Of a stretch of 46,970 bases of DNA, positions 1 through 9,853 are shown piece after piece. How positions within the stretch are numbered: the stretch's first letter is position 1; each line of letters starts with the position of its first letter. The notes beneath the pieces are model-generated. The model saw only the letters and a list, made by a program, of their open reading frames with translations. It did not search any database and was not told the origin of the DNA. Origin of the DNA: Gemmatimonadaceae bacterium (GTDB lineage: Bacteria > Gemmatimonadota > Gemmatimonadetes > Gemmatimonadales > Gemmatimonadaceae); assembly GCA_026786185.1 (NCBI GenBank), contig JAJAYP010000057.1:1-46970 (forward strand), written 5' to 3'. The position numbers and the translations under genes were made by a program.

Positions 1-383
1 CGCCAGTAGAACGCGACGAAGCCGCCCCACAGCCCTGACGATGGCGCGTATGCACCGCGGGGTGCGTTCACTCCCAGCCCGATGGCGATTGGCAGGAGGG
101 CGACGACACCGGCGAAGAAGATCATCCAGGACCGATCGGTCTCGGACTCCAGCCGTCCGAACAGCCGCAGGGCGTGGACGGCGGGAACCGCCGGCACGAG
201 CGAGGCAGCAGGCCAGCCGAGAAACGCGACGAGCGGTTCCGACAGGATCCGGCCCACGGGACCCATGTCGAAGCCCGCGCCCAGGTCGCGAAGCGCGAGG
301 GAGAGCAGCGCGCCGGCGAGGAACACGGCGGAAAGGAGGAGCGCGATACCGATGAGTTCGCGCTTGATGCCAGTACTGCCCAC
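1..383 (-). CDS. ftsK: DNA translocase FtsK/SpoIIIE, N-terminal membrane region (partial, runs off window)
   Basis: Manual translation of the minus strand from GTG at 383: MGSTGIKRELIGIALLLSAVFLAGALLSLALRDLG...DRSWMIFFAGVVALLPIAIGLG...LWGGFVAFYW; multi-TM pattern like the FtsK N-terminus. Confidence 0.6.
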   Translation of the reverse strand, partial: MGSTGIKRELIGIALLLSAVFLAGALLSLALRDLGAGFDMGPVGRILSEPLVAFLGWPAASLVPAVPAVHALRLFGRLESETDRSWMIFFAGVVALLPIAIGLGVNAPRGAYAPSSGLWGGFVAFYW

Positions 384-387
384 GGAG

Positions 388-1134
388 TTACCGCTCGCGT
401 TCAGGCCCCAGCTTGGTGATCATCCGGTCCTGGTAGATCGGGATGACCGGGAACGAATCCACGGCCGCACATGCCGTCAGATCCCCTTCGAATCCCGCGG
501 CGGCCAAGGCCCGGCCATGCGCCGCGGTAGTGAAGAGCCGCATCAGGTTGTCGCCGTACTTCCGGTCGATCAACGACGCGGCGAGCGCGGCATCGTTCAG
601 CTCGATGTCGGCAAGCCGCCTGGAAATATTGTGGACGTACCGGCCAGCGCACGCGGCGTCCTCGAGCGCGAATTGCCGCTCCTGCCCCGCGCAGACGATC
701 GCGATGTCCGCACCCCCGCGCAACGCGGAGCGCAACATCGTGCTCACACCCGTCAGGTTGACGTACGACGCGACCACGACGTCACGAGCGCCCTGCACCG
801 CCAGCAACGCCTTGGTCCCGTTGGTGGTGGCCAGGAGGACGCTCGTCCCCTCCACGACATCGCGCGTGTGCTCGAGCGGAGAGTTGCCGAGGTCGAACCC
901 CTCCATCTTCAGCATCCGCCTCTCGCCCGCGAGCCGGAACGAGCCACGCTCCATCTGCTTGGAGCGCATGATCGCGTCCTCGGAGCTGTCGAACGGCACC
1001 ACCGACTTCGCGCCGTTGGCGAGCGCCACGGCGATCGTCGTCGATGCGCGGAGGACGTCGACGACGGCGACGACTCGCCCCTGCACATCCTGCGGCGTGA
1101 GCTGTTGCACGCCGTACAGCACATCGACCCGCAC
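388..1134 (-). CDS. comB: 2-phosphosulfolactate phosphatase (ComB family)
   Basis: 248 aa ORF; VVAVVDVLRASTTIAVALANGAKSVVPF, GERRMLKMEGFDLGNSP, LLATTNGTKAL typical of the ComB family. Confidence 0.85.
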   Translation of the reverse strand: MRVDVLYGVQQLTPQDVQGRVVAVVDVLRASTTIAVALANGAKSVVPFDSSEDAIMRSKQMERGSFRLAGERRMLKMEGFDLGNSPLEHTRDVVEGTSVLLATTNGTKALLAVQGARDVVVASYVNLTGVSTMLRSALRGGADIAIVCAGQERQFALEDAACAGRYVHNISRRLADIELNDAALAASLIDRKYGDNLMRLFTTAAHGRALAAAGFEGDLTACAAVDSFPVIPIYQDRMITKLGPERER

Positions 1135-2490
1135 CTAGCCCGGCTCCTTCATCAGGTCCGGTTCCCGTTCCAGGAACTTCGTGTCCACGTCACCGCTCTG
1201 GAAGCGGGGGTTCTGCATGACGCGCGCGAGGAACGGAATGGTGGTCATGGGACCCTCGATGATGAACGTCTCGAGGGCCAGCCGCATCTTTGCGAGCGCC
1301 TCGGGACGATCGCGCCCTTGGCAGATCACCTTCGCGATCATGGAATCGTAGAAGGGCGGCACCGTGTAGCCGGCGTACACGTGGGTGTCGAGGCGCACGC
1401 CGTTGCCGCCCGGCGGATGGAAGGTGTGGATCTTTCCGGGCGACGGCTGGAAATTGCGGTTGGGGTCTTCCGCGTTCACGCGGCACTCGATGACATGCCC
1501 GCGCAGCGGAGGCATCTCGAGAACTGAGAGCCGCTCCCCCGCGGCGACCCGGATCTGCTCCTTCACGAGATCGATGCCGGTGATCATTTCCGTGACCGGA
1601 TGCTCGACCTGTATGCGCGTGTTCATCTCCATGAAATAGAACGAGCCGTCCTCGTCGAGCAGCATCTCGATCGTCCCCGCACCCACGTATTCGATGGCCT
1701 TGGCGCCCGCGACGGCGGCGTCGCCCATGCGCTTGCGGAGATCGGGTGTCATCGCAGGACTTGGCGATTCCTCGATCAGCTTCTGGTGGCGGCGCTGTAC
1801 CGAGCAGTCCCGCTCGCCCAGATGGATGACGTTGCCGAACTTGTCGCCCATGATCTGGAACTCGATGTGCCGCGGGCGCATGAGGTACTTCTCGACATAC
1901 ACGTCACCGTTGCCGAACGCCGACAGCGCCTCGCTGCGCGCGAGCTGGAAGGAGCGCGCGAAGTCATCGGCGTCCTTCGCGACACGCATCCCCTTTCCGC
2001 CGCCGCCCGCCGCCGCCTTGATGATCACGGGAAAGCCCATGCGCTTCGCGAAATCGAGCGCCTCGTCGACGTCCTCCACCGGACCCGGCGTGCCAGGGAC
2101 GATCGGCACGCCCACCGCCGTCATCGCCTTGCGGGCCGCCGCCTTGTCGCCCATGACGCGGATCTGCTCGGCGGTCGGCCCGATGAACGCCAGGTTGCTC
2201 GCCGTCACGATCTCGGCGAACTCGGCATTCTCGGCCAGGAAGCCGTAGCCGGGATGGATCGCGTCCGCGCCCGTGATCTCGGCCGCGGCGATGAGACGGG
2301 GAATCTTCAGGTACGAGTCGCGCGCCGGCGCCGGACCGATGCAGACGTCGTCGTCGGCGAATCGCACGTGCAGCGATTCCCGGTCCGCCTCCGAATAGAC
2401 CGCGACGGTCTGCACGCCCAGCTCGCGGCACGCCCGGATGATGCGCAGGGCGATCTCGCCGCGATTGGCGATGAGCACTTTCTTGAACAT
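1135..2490 (-). CDS. accC: acetyl-CoA carboxylase, biotin carboxylase subunit
   Basis: [28 protein letters not shown]-grasp motif [44 protein letters not shown] at 2490. Confidence 0.97.
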   Translation of the reverse strand: MFKKVLIANRGEIALRIIRACRELGVQTVAVYSEADRESLHVRFADDDVCIGPAPARDSYLKIPRLIAAAEITGADAIHPGYGFLAENAEFAEIVTASNLAFIGPTAEQIRVMGDKAAARKAMTAVGVPIVPGTPGPVEDVDEALDFAKRMGFPVIIKAAAGGGGKGMRVAKDADDFARSFQLARSEALSAFGNGDVYVEKYLMRPRHIEFQIMGDKFGNVIHLGERDCSVQRRHQKLIEESPSPAMTPDLRKRMGDAAVAGAKAIEYVGAGTIEMLLDEDGSFYFMEMNTRIQVEHPVTEMITGIDLVKEQIRVAAGERLSVLEMPPLRGHVIECRVNAEDPNRNFQPSPGKIHTFHPPGGNGVRLDTHVYAGYTVPPFYDSMIAKVICQGRDRPEALAKMRLALETFIIEGPMTTIPFLARVMQNPRFQSGDVDTKFLEREPDLMKEPG

Positions 2491-2509
2491 GACTTGCCGA
2501 GTCCTGCGG

Positions 2510-3694
2510 TCAGGCGGTGGAGTCGGTCTCGAAGCCGGACCAGCTCGTGTCGCTGGTGCCGGCCACGCCCTGGGCGCGCAGCGCGAACTCGCTGGGGCTG
2601 GTGGCATAGAAGACCGCGCTCTCGTAGGAAATGATCCCCTGCGAGTAGTACGCCATCAGCGCCTGATCGAAGCTCTGCATGCCATACTGCACCGTGCCTT
2701 CCTTGATCAGGTCCGGGATGTTGAGCGTCTTGTCCATGTCCCGGATCTGGTCGCGCACCGTTTGCGTGTTGATCAGCACCTCCACCGCGGGCACACGGCC
2801 CGGCTTGTCCGAACGCGGCACCAGGCGCAGGGAGACGACCGCCTGCAACGCGCTCGCCAGCGAAAACCGCACTTCCGCCTGCTGGTGTGGCGGATAGAAC
2901 GAGAGCACGCGATTGATCGTCTGCGTCGCATCGGTCGTATGCAGCGTGCTGAACACCAGGTGCCCGGTGTCGGCCGCCTTGAGCGCGGTGTCGAGCGTTT
3001 CCAGATCGCGGATCTCGCCGATGAGGATGACGTCGGGATCCTGTCGCAGCACGCGGCGAAGCGCCTGCGCGAACGTCGCAGTATCGGTGCCGACCTCGCG
3101 CTGGTTGATGTTGCAGTTGATGTCGCGATGGAGGAATTCGATCGGATCCTCGATCGTGATGACGTTCGCCTTCCGGTGCTCGTTCAGGTGCTGGATCATC
3201 GCCGCGAGCGCGGTGCTCTTGCCCGACCCGGTGATACCGGTGACGAGCACCAGACCACGGGGGCGCAACGCGATCTCCTCGAGCACGGGCGGAAGATTCA
3301 GCTCCTTGAGGGTCTTCGCCTGATACGGAATGGAGCGCATGGCGTAGCAGAGCGATCCGCGCTGCTGATACACGTTGCACCGAAAGCGGCCGATGCCGGG
3401 CACGCCGATGGCGAAGTCGCACTCCTTGTTGTCGGTGAACTCCTTCACCTGACGCGGCGTCATCAACTGCTCGGCGAGACCCTTCAGGTCTTCGGGCTTG
3501 AGCGGGGGGTGATCGAGCGGCACGAGGTCGCCATGCAGCCGCAACGTCGGCGGCCGGCCCACCTTGAGATGCAGGTCGGATGCGTTGCGCTGCACCAGCT
3601 GCTGGAGCACGTCCTTGAAGTTGAACGTGCCAGCCGCGGCTCCGGCTGGAGTGCCAGCCGAGCCGGGGGCCGACGGAGCCGGGCGCTTAGCCAT
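2510..3694 (-). CDS. PilT/PilU-type twitching motility retraction ATPase
   Basis: Walker [54 protein letters not shown]; the C-terminus [32 protein letters not shown] looks PilU-like. Confidence 0.93.
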   Translation of the reverse strand: MAKRPAPSAPGSAGTPAGAAAGTFNFKDVLQQLVQRNASDLHLKVGRPPTLRLHGDLVPLDHPPLKPEDLKGLAEQLMTPRQVKEFTDNKECDFAIGVPGIGRFRCNVYQQRGSLCYAMRSIPYQAKTLKELNLPPVLEEIALRPRGLVLVTGITGSGKSTALAAMIQHLNEHRKANVITIEDPIEFLHRDINCNINQREVGTDTATFAQALRRVLRQDPDVILIGEIRDLETLDTALKAADTGHLVFSTLHTTDATQTINRVLSFYPPHQQAEVRFSLASALQAVVSLRLVPRSDKPGRVPAVEVLINTQTVRDQIRDMDKTLNIPDLIKEGTVQYGMQSFDQALMAYYSQGIISYESAVFYATSPSEFALRAQGVAGTSDTSWSGFETDSTA

Positions 3695-4190
3695 TCGGAT
3701 CGATGCGGAAGAGCGCCTGTCCGTACTCCACGGGCGCGGCATCCGGCGCCATCACCTCGGTCACCACGCCCGAGACCTCTGATTCGATTTCGTTCATGAT
3801 CTTCATCGCCTCGATGATGCAGAGGATCTGGCCCTTCGAGACGCGGGTGCCTACCGACACATAGGGCTTGGCGCCAGTCTCGGGAGCGCCATAGAACGTG
3901 CCGACCATTGGAGACTTCACCTCGGTCCCGGCCTTTCCCTGCGGACCCTTCGCCGATTCGTCGATCGCTGGCAGTCCATCGGCCGGCGTCGGACGACCCG
4001 GCGGCAGCGCGGCGGGCGCCGCGAGCAACGGGGCCAGTACCGGCTGCGCCGCAACCTGCATGGCGCCTCGTCCCGTGGGACTCTTGGAAATGCGGATCTT
4101 GAGACCCTTGTCCGACGAGATCTCGATCGAGTCCACCGTCGATTCGTCGAGGATGTCGATGAGCTTCTTGACGTAGCGTAAGTCGATCAT
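3687..4190 (-). CDS. accB: acetyl-CoA carboxylase biotin carboxyl carrier protein
   Basis: MIDLRYVKKLIDILDESTVDSIEISSDKGLKIRISK N-terminus; biotinylation motif IIEAMKIMNEIES. Confidence 0.97.
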   Translation of the reverse strand: MIDLRYVKKLIDILDESTVDSIEISSDKGLKIRISKSPTGRGAMQVAAQPVLAPLLAAPAALPPGRPTPADGLPAIDESAKGPQGKAGTEVKSPMVGTFYGAPETGAKPYVSVGTRVSKGQILCIIEAMKIMNEIESEVSGVVTEVMAPDAAPVEYGQALFRIDPNG

Positions 4191-4209
4191 AGGCCCACTG
4201 GATTGGTCG

Positions 4210-4231
4210 TGCCGCGGTTCTTCGCGCGGCA
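4210..4231. other. short GC hairpin in the pepP-accB spacer (possible attenuator/terminator)
   Basis: TGCCGCG-GTTCTTCG-CGCGGCA, perfect 7-bp stem immediately after the pepP stop. Confidence 0.4.
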
Positions 4232-4232
4232 T

Positions 4233-5321
4233 TCAGCCGAGCTCCATGAGCTCGCGCGGAAACTCCGTCAGAATGTGCGGTCCGTCTGCACCGAGCACCA
4301 CATCGTCCTCGATTCGCACGCCGCCCCACCCGGGACGATAGATGCCCGGTTCGATCGTCACCACAGCACCTTCCGGGAGCACACCATCAGCCGTTCGCGC
4401 CAGGCGCGGCGATTCGTGCACCTCCAGCCCGATGCCGTGGCCGAGACTGTGACCGAACTGCTCGCCGAAGCCGGCCCGATCAATGTAGTGGCGCGCGATG
4501 GCATCGGCATCCCGTCCGGTCATTCCGGCCCGCACTCCGCGCGTAGCGCGCTCATTCGCGCCGCGCACGATGTCGTACACCTCGCGTTGTGCGTCGTTGG
4601 CTTTCCCCACCACCACCGTGCGCGTCACGTCCGAACAGTAGCCACCCACCTCGGCGCCGAAATCCATCAGCAGGAAATCCCCGTGCTCCAACGCTCGCGT
4701 CGAGGAGCGCGCGTGCGGCAGTGCCGAGCGGGGGCCGCTGGCGACGATGGAGGGAAAGGGAAACCCTTCGCTCCCCTCATCGCGTAATGCCTTCTCGAGC
4801 ACGCCCGCCACCGCGAGTTCGGTCATGCCCACCGCGAGCTGAGGCAGCGTGCGCGCCAGTGCTCGTGTCGCCACGTCCGCCGCCTCCTGGATTCGCGCGA
4901 TCTCGTCGCCGTCCTTCCGCTCGCGCAACGTCTCGACGAGATCCACCGTCGGACGCCATTGCCACCGCGCGCCCGACTCCACCAGCCGCTGGAAGTCGCG
5001 ATGCTGCACGTGTGCCGTCTCGAATCCCAGCACCTTGACGGACGACATCGCCGCGAGCTGCTGCCAGAGCCCCGTCCACAGGCTCGCGGCCTCGATCGAA
5101 ATGCGCGCGATCGCCCCCACCTCCTCGGCGACCTGCGTCTGATAGCGGAAGTCGGTGATGAGGACGACGTCGCGCGCCGTGATGACGAGCAACGCGCTGG
5201 ATCCGGAGAACCCGGTGAGATACCGGATGTTCGAGAGGCCGGTCAGGAGCAGTCCATCGAGGTGCGCCGCCGACAGGCCGTCCACGAGCGCGGCGATTCG
5301 CATCGGCCGCATGTCGATCAC
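4233..5321 (-). CDS. pepP: Xaa-Pro aminopeptidase (M24 family)
   Basis: M24 fold motifs MDFGAEVGGYCSDVTRTVVVG, HSLGHGIGLEVHESPRL, GAVVTIEPGIY; GTG start overlaps the aroQ stop. Confidence 0.9.
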   Translation of the reverse strand: MIDMRPMRIAALVDGLSAAHLDGLLLTGLSNIRYLTGFSGSSALLVITARDVVLITDFRYQTQVAEEVGAIARISIEAASLWTGLWQQLAAMSSVKVLGFETAHVQHRDFQRLVESGARWQWRPTVDLVETLRERKDGDEIARIQEAADVATRALARTLPQLAVGMTELAVAGVLEKALRDEGSEGFPFPSIVASGPRSALPHARSSTRALEHGDFLLMDFGAEVGGYCSDVTRTVVVGKANDAQREVYDIVRGANERATRGVRAGMTGRDADAIARHYIDRAGFGEQFGHSLGHGIGLEVHESPRLARTADGVLPEGAVVTIEPGIYRPGWGGVRIEDDVVLGADGPHILTEFPRELMELG

Positions 5322-5767
5322 GCGTCCGCCTCCCGACGACGCAGCTCGTGTACGAGCCCGCGCAGGGCGAGCTCATACCCATGTGTGCCCAGCCCCACCA
5401 CCACCCCGAGCGCGGCGGATGCGAGCATGGAGTGCCGTCGCTCGGGCTCGCGCGCGTACACGTTGCTGATGTGTACCTCCACGAACGGGAGCGCGATGCC
5501 GGAAAGCGCGTCGCGCAACGCGAGACTCGTGTGCGAGTATGCGCCGGCATTCACGACGACACCGTGCGCGCGCCCACGGAGCGCATGCACCATGTCGACG
5601 AGCGCGCCTTCGCCGTTGTGTTGCATGCACTCGATGTCGATTCCGAGCTCTCGCGCCACGTCCGACAGTCTCGCGTCCACTTCGGCGAGTGTCGTCCGAC
5701 CGTAGATGGCGGGCTCGCGGCTGCCGAGCAGGTTGAGGTTCGGTCCGTTCAGGACGGCGATCCTCAC
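5318..5767 (-). CDS. aroQ: 3-dehydroquinate dehydratase, type II
   Basis: VRIAVLNGPNLNLLGSREPAIYG; VVNAGAYSHTSLALRDAL; VEVHISNVYAREPERRHS; GTG start overlapping the upstream stop (GTGA). Confidence 0.95.
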   Translation of the reverse strand: MRIAVLNGPNLNLLGSREPAIYGRTTLAEVDARLSDVARELGIDIECMQHNGEGALVDMVHALRGRAHGVVVNAGAYSHTSLALRDALSGIALPFVEVHISNVYAREPERRHSMLASAALGVVVGLGTHGYELALRGLVHELRRREADA

Positions 5768-7821
5768 TTCGGCTTGAGCCCCTGCAGCCACGAGTTGAAT
5801 TGCTCGATGTCGTCGGCGTTCCGCTCGGCGGGCTCGGTGGCCGCCGACGGATCACTCGTCGCCGGCGTCGACGGCGTCGAGGTTACGGCCGGCTGATCCC
5901 GGGCGCTCGAATCCGGCGCGAAGAACTCGTCGAAGGAAAAATTCTGCGACGCGCGCGGCGGACGAGGTGCGCCACCGCGAAAGACGCTGTCCAGCGATAG
6001 CTCACCCGCGGCCGCCCGCGCTGGACGTCCGCTGATGACCGGAGACGACTCCGGTCCGCCACCGAACGCCTGGGCGAGTGCCGAGGCAGCCGAGTCTTCC
6101 GACGTTCCGGAGGAGCGCGTCCCGAACAACGCGTCGATCGAGCCGCCGCCAGCCTGGGTTGCGGCGCCTCGCTCGATGCCGGTGGCCATGACCGACGTGG
6201 GGGTGGGCCGCGCCGGCGGCGGCGCGACATCCTGTTCGGATCGCGAGGCGGGCTCCATCGCGGGTGAAGACTCCATCCACGTCTCCGGCGCTGCCTCCGG
6301 TGCGGGGGCAGAATCAGGTGCACCCTCGGATGCACGCACGGGCTCGGGCGTGAGTTCCCACGCATTCTCGGGCGTCGACGCGGGCGTTCCCGGGGCGAAG
6401 TCCTCATCCGAGGGCGGCGCCGCAGCGGCGGCGCGTTCTCCGGGACGCAGTGTGGCGAAGCGAGCGAGAAAGTCACGAATCGACTGCCCTGCGGGCTCCG
6501 GATTCGCCGGTTGCAGCTCCGCGACGCGCGCGGCCAGTCGCTCGTCGCCGGGCTTGGCCGACAGCAGTTGCCGATACACTCCGAGCGCCTGATCGCGCAG
6601 ACCCTGCTTCACGAACAGCTCGGCCATCGTCTCGGTGACGAAAGGTGCACCGGCTGGCGAGGTGCTCTCCGACGAATGCGCTTCCGCCGGCGCCGCGGCC
6701 ACAGGAGCAGGCATCGGTACAGGCGTGGGGTCGGGCAGCGGATCGCCGAAGTCCATCAGCGCTGCCTCTGCGGCGATGACCGAGGGGGGAAGCTCGGGGG
6801 GTATGCGGAGCACCTCATCGTCCACGGCGGGCACCTCGGGCGGCAGGTCCGGAGGCGCATCCCAACCACGTTCAGCCTTCGGCGGCACGATCATGCCGCG
6901 CGCCGCCAGGTCCGGATCGTCCGCGCGCTCGAACTCGGTCGCGGCGCTCACCTGCGACTGGCTCATGTCGGAGGTGTGGCGGCTCGGCGTCGGCTCCGAC
7001 GTGTCGAGCATGATGAGGTCGGGTCCGCCGTCCGGCGTATTGCGCTCGAATGCCCCCACGCTCGTCTCTTCGAGTCCAGCCAGCGGTTCGATGTCCGACG
7101 ACGGTCGCGTGAACTCCCCAGGCTCCAGGCTGCTGCCGAGATCGCGCGCATGATCGACCGGACCACCGAGGGGAGAGAACTCCACCGATTCCAGCCCCTC
7201 GGCCCGCCCTCCCTCGCCTGTGGCCGCCACGCGCTCCGGGCCTGCGGACGCGTGCTGAGTGATCGGCGGGGCGAACTCGGATGTCGAATCGAGGGCGTTG
7301 GTCGTCGGGAGCGGCGGCGGCATCGGCGGGGGAGCGTCCCACGACGAGGCGGACGTGGATTCTCCGCTGGTCGCCACGTGCGTCGTCTCGCTCGAACCAT
7401 CAGCCGATCCGCCGCTCGCGCGATCCGAATCCATCGAGGCGATGAGCGCTTGAATCTCCTCGTTGCGCGGATCCGCGTCGAGCACGCGATCGTACCAGCG
7501 GCGCGCCGATTCGGCATCGCCCTGTCCACGCGCGATGTCGCCGAGGTGGCGCAAGGCGATGAGGTTTTCCGGATCGAGGGTGAGCGCCGTTTCGAAGACG
7601 GTGCGCGATTCCTCGAAGCGCGACGCTTCGAACAGCGCCTGTCCGTACACGATGTGCCCGCTCATGTGGCCGGGCTGCTGCGGCAGGAACTCCTCGCAGA
7701 TCATGATCGCCTGCTCGATCTCGCCAGCTTTGCGGAACTCGTTGGCGAGCGGAGCGAAGTACCGCCGCGGATTCTCGTCGAATTTCTTTTTGAGCTCGTC
7801 GATGCGGGCGGTGCTGGCCAT
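5764..7821 (-). CDS. tetratricopeptide-repeat protein with long low-complexity region
   Basis: N-terminal TPRs (IDELKKKFDENPRRYFAPLANEFRKAGEIEQAIMICEEFLPQQPGH...), a second TPR-like block, a Pro/Ala/Ser-rich region, and C-terminal tail DDIEQFNSWLQGLKPK; ATG at 7821. Confidence 0.85.
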   Translation of the reverse strand: MASTARIDELKKKFDENPRRYFAPLANEFRKAGEIEQAIMICEEFLPQQPGHMSGHIVYGQALFEASRFEESRTVFETALTLDPENLIALRHLGDIARGQGDAESARRWYDRVLDADPRNEEIQALIASMDSDRASGGSADGSSETTHVATSGESTSASSWDAPPPMPPPLPTTNALDSTSEFAPPITQHASAGPERVAATGEGGRAEGLESVEFSPLGGPVDHARDLGSSLEPGEFTRPSSDIEPLAGLEETSVGAFERNTPDGGPDLIMLDTSEPTPSRHTSDMSQSQVSAATEFERADDPDLAARGMIVPPKAERGWDAPPDLPPEVPAVDDEVLRIPPELPPSVIAAEAALMDFGDPLPDPTPVPMPAPVAAAPAEAHSSESTSPAGAPFVTETMAELFVKQGLRDQALGVYRQLLSAKPGDERLAARVAELQPANPEPAGQSIRDFLARFATLRPGERAAAAAPPSDEDFAPGTPASTPENAWELTPEPVRASEGAPDSAPAPEAAPETWMESSPAMEPASRSEQDVAPPPARPTPTSVMATGIERGAATQAGGGSIDALFGTRSSGTSEDSAASALAQAFGGGPESSPVISGRPARAAAGELSLDSVFRGGAPRPPRASQNFSFDEFFAPDSSARDQPAVTSTPSTPATSDPSAATEPAERNADDIEQFNSWLQGLKPK

Positions 7822-7970
7822 CAAAGCCTCGGTGGCGGCGCGCGGGCAGGGGTAGGATGAAGCGGATGAAGATACGGTACACGAGGGACAAGTCAATCAG
7901 AAGTGCCACCGTCACTTGATTTTAGCCCTTCTCGCCGGATAGCTTTTGCAGCTTCTCTCCGTCACTTTTT

Positions 7971-7990
7971 CCAGCTGCATCCAGCTGCAT
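7971..7990. repeat. exact tandem 10-bp duplication CCAGCTGCAT x2 upstream of the ppiD RBS
   Basis: ccagctgcatccagctgcat read directly, followed by aaggag at 7992-7997. Confidence 0.9.
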
Positions 7991-8005
7991 CAAGGAGTCC
8001 CGCTC

Positions 8006-9841
8006 GTGCTCCAAACCATGCGGAGCTCCGCCAAGGTCGTGATGTGGGTTCTCCTCGCATCCTTCGTTGGCGGGTTCCTTCTCGTCGAAACATCCGGCCT
8101 CCTGGGTCGCAGCGCCGTCACCCCCACCACGGCCGTCGCGTCGGTGAACGGTGCGGACATCCTGTACACCGATTGGCAGCGCCGTTCCCAGCAGATGGTG
8201 CAGCAGCAGCAGCAGCAGCAGTCGCAGTCCGGGCGTTCGCTCACGCAGGACGAGATCAGCCGGATCGACAACCAGGCGTTCGACGAGATGGTCGCCGAGC
8301 TGCTGCTGCAGCAGGAGTACGAGCGTCGCGGCATCACGGTGTCGGACGACGAGCTGCGCGACTACGCGCGTTTCGCGCCGCCACAGTGGGTGCGATCCGC
8401 GCCCGACCTGCAGACCGAGGGTGTGTTCGACCCCGCCAAGTACCAGCGCCTCCTGGCCAGTTCGCAAGCGCGGCAATCGGGCCTGCTCGTGTCGCTCGAG
8501 CAGTACTTTCGCGGCGAGGTGCCGAAGCAGAAGCTGTTCGAGCAGGTGACGAGCGGCATGTTCGTCCCGGATGCGGAGCTGTGGCGTTCGTGGCAGGACG
8601 CCACGGACAGCGCGTCGGTGAGCTTCGTCGTGTTCCGGCCGAGCATCACGGCTGCCGACACGGCCGTGAGCGAGGGTGAGCTGCGCAAGTATTACGAGGC
8701 GCATCGGAGCGAGTTCGATCGGCCGGCCCACGCGTCACTGAGCGTGCTGTACATCCCACGCATCGTCTCGGCGGCCGACAGTGCAGCGGTCCGGTCGCGG
8801 ATCACGGCGCTGCGCGCGGAGATCGCGGGCGGCGCCAAGTTCGAGGACGTGGCGAAGCGTGAATCAGCCGACTCCGCATCGGGCGCGGACGGTGGGAGCC
8901 TTGGCAAGAGCACTCGTGGCCGTCTGGTCCCCGCATTCGAGCAGGTCGCGTACGGGCTCAAGGCCGGCGAGCTCTCGCAGCCGGTGTTGACCCAGTTCGG
9001 GTATCACCTCATCAAGCTCGACGCGCGCGCCGGCGATACGCTGACGCTTCGGCACATCCTGCTGCGCATCGAGCCGAGCGATTCGTCGGCGGCCAGGGTG
9101 GATCGCTCGGCGGACCAGCTCGCGCGGATCGCCGCGAGCAGCGAGCAGCCCGCGAAGTTCGACGAAGCAGCGCGGACGCTCAAGCTCACCCCATTCCGGG
9201 TCTCGGTGGTGGAGGGCGAGCCGGCGCAGCACGACGGGAAGTACATCCCCAGCGTGAGCGCGTGGGCGTTCGCCGGCGCGAGCGCGGGCGAGAGCAGCGA
9301 TCTCTTCGATGCAGAGGACGGCTACTACATCGCTCGCCTCGACACGTTGTCGGGCGGCGGCAAGACCTTCGATGCGGTCAGGTCGGCGGTGCGTGAGCGC
9401 GTCGGGCTCGATCGCGCCGTGGAGCGCGCCGTGCCTGATGCCCAGGCGCTGGCCCAGGCGGCTCGACGCTCGAGCCTCGAGGCTGCCGCCGCCGCGAAGG
9501 GAATGACGGTGACGAAGACGGGCATGACCACCCGTGGCGGCGCCGCGCAGCAGTTCGGGAGTCTCGGCGAGGCAGTCGGCGCCGCGTTCGCGCTCCCGGC
9601 GAGCACGCTCAGCGCGCCGATTCGTCAGCGGGACGGCGTGTTCGTGATGCGCGTCGATGCCCGCAAGCCCGCCGATCGCGCCGCGTTCGACACCCAGAAG
9701 ACCGACCTGCGTGGGCGACGGGTACAGCAACTTCGGCAGCAGCGCCTCCAGATGTTCCTCGAGGACCTGCGGAAGAGCGCGAAGGTGACCGACAACCGCA
9801 AGGACATCAACGCCCAGTTGCGGCGGCAGGCGGTGACCTGA
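8006..9841 (+). CDS. ppiD: peptidylprolyl isomerase with SurA_N and parvulin domains (PpiD-like, membrane anchored)
   Basis: GTG start with AAGGAG 8 nt upstream; N-terminal TM VVMWVLLASFVGGFLLVETSGLLG; parvulin blocks GGSLGKSTRGRLVPAFEQVAYGLKAGELSQPVLTQFGYHLIKLD and TLRHILLRI. Confidence 0.88.
   Translation: MLQTMRSSAKVVMWVLLASFVGGFLLVETSGLLGRSAVTPTTAVASVNGADILYTDWQRRSQQMVQQQQQQQSQSGRSLTQDEISRIDNQAFDEMVAELLLQQEYERRGITVSDDELRDYARFAPPQWVRSAPDLQTEGVFDPAKYQRLLASSQARQSGLLVSLEQYFRGEVPKQKLFEQVTSGMFVPDAELWRSWQDATDSASVSFVVFRPSITAADTAVSEGELRKYYEAHRSEFDRPAHASLSVLYIPRIVSAADSAAVRSRITALRAEIAGGAKFEDVAKRESADSASGADGGSLGKSTRGRLVPAFEQVAYGLKAGELSQPVLTQFGYHLIKLDARAGDTLTLRHILLRIEPSDSSAARVDRSADQLARIAASSEQPAKFDEAARTLKLTPFRVSVVEGEPAQHDGKYIPSVSAWAFAGASAGESSDLFDAEDGYYIARLDTLSGGGKTFDAVRSAVRERVGLDRAVERAVPDAQALAQAARRSSLEAAAAAKGMTVTKTGMTTRGGAAQQFGSLGEAVGAAFALPASTLSAPIRQRDGVFVMRVDARKPADRAAFDTQKTDLRGRRVQQLRQQRLQMFLEDLRKSAKVTDNRKDINAQLRRQAVT
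8201..8221 (+). repeat. (CAG)7 microsatellite encoding poly-Gln in the ppiD-like gene
   Basis: cagcagcagcagcagcagcag read directly; protein ...QMVQQQQQQQSQSGRS... Confidence 0.95.
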
Positions 9842-9853
9842 GAACTGATAACT

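Noticed and set aside
82-1527. 481-aa plus-strand ORF over ftsK/comB/accC
   Set aside because: Shadow ORF spanning three well-supported minus-strand genes.
6511-7860. 449-aa plus-strand ORF antisense to the TPR protein
   Set aside because: Arg/His/Leu-rich shadow translation with no motif; the minus strand has coherent TPRs.
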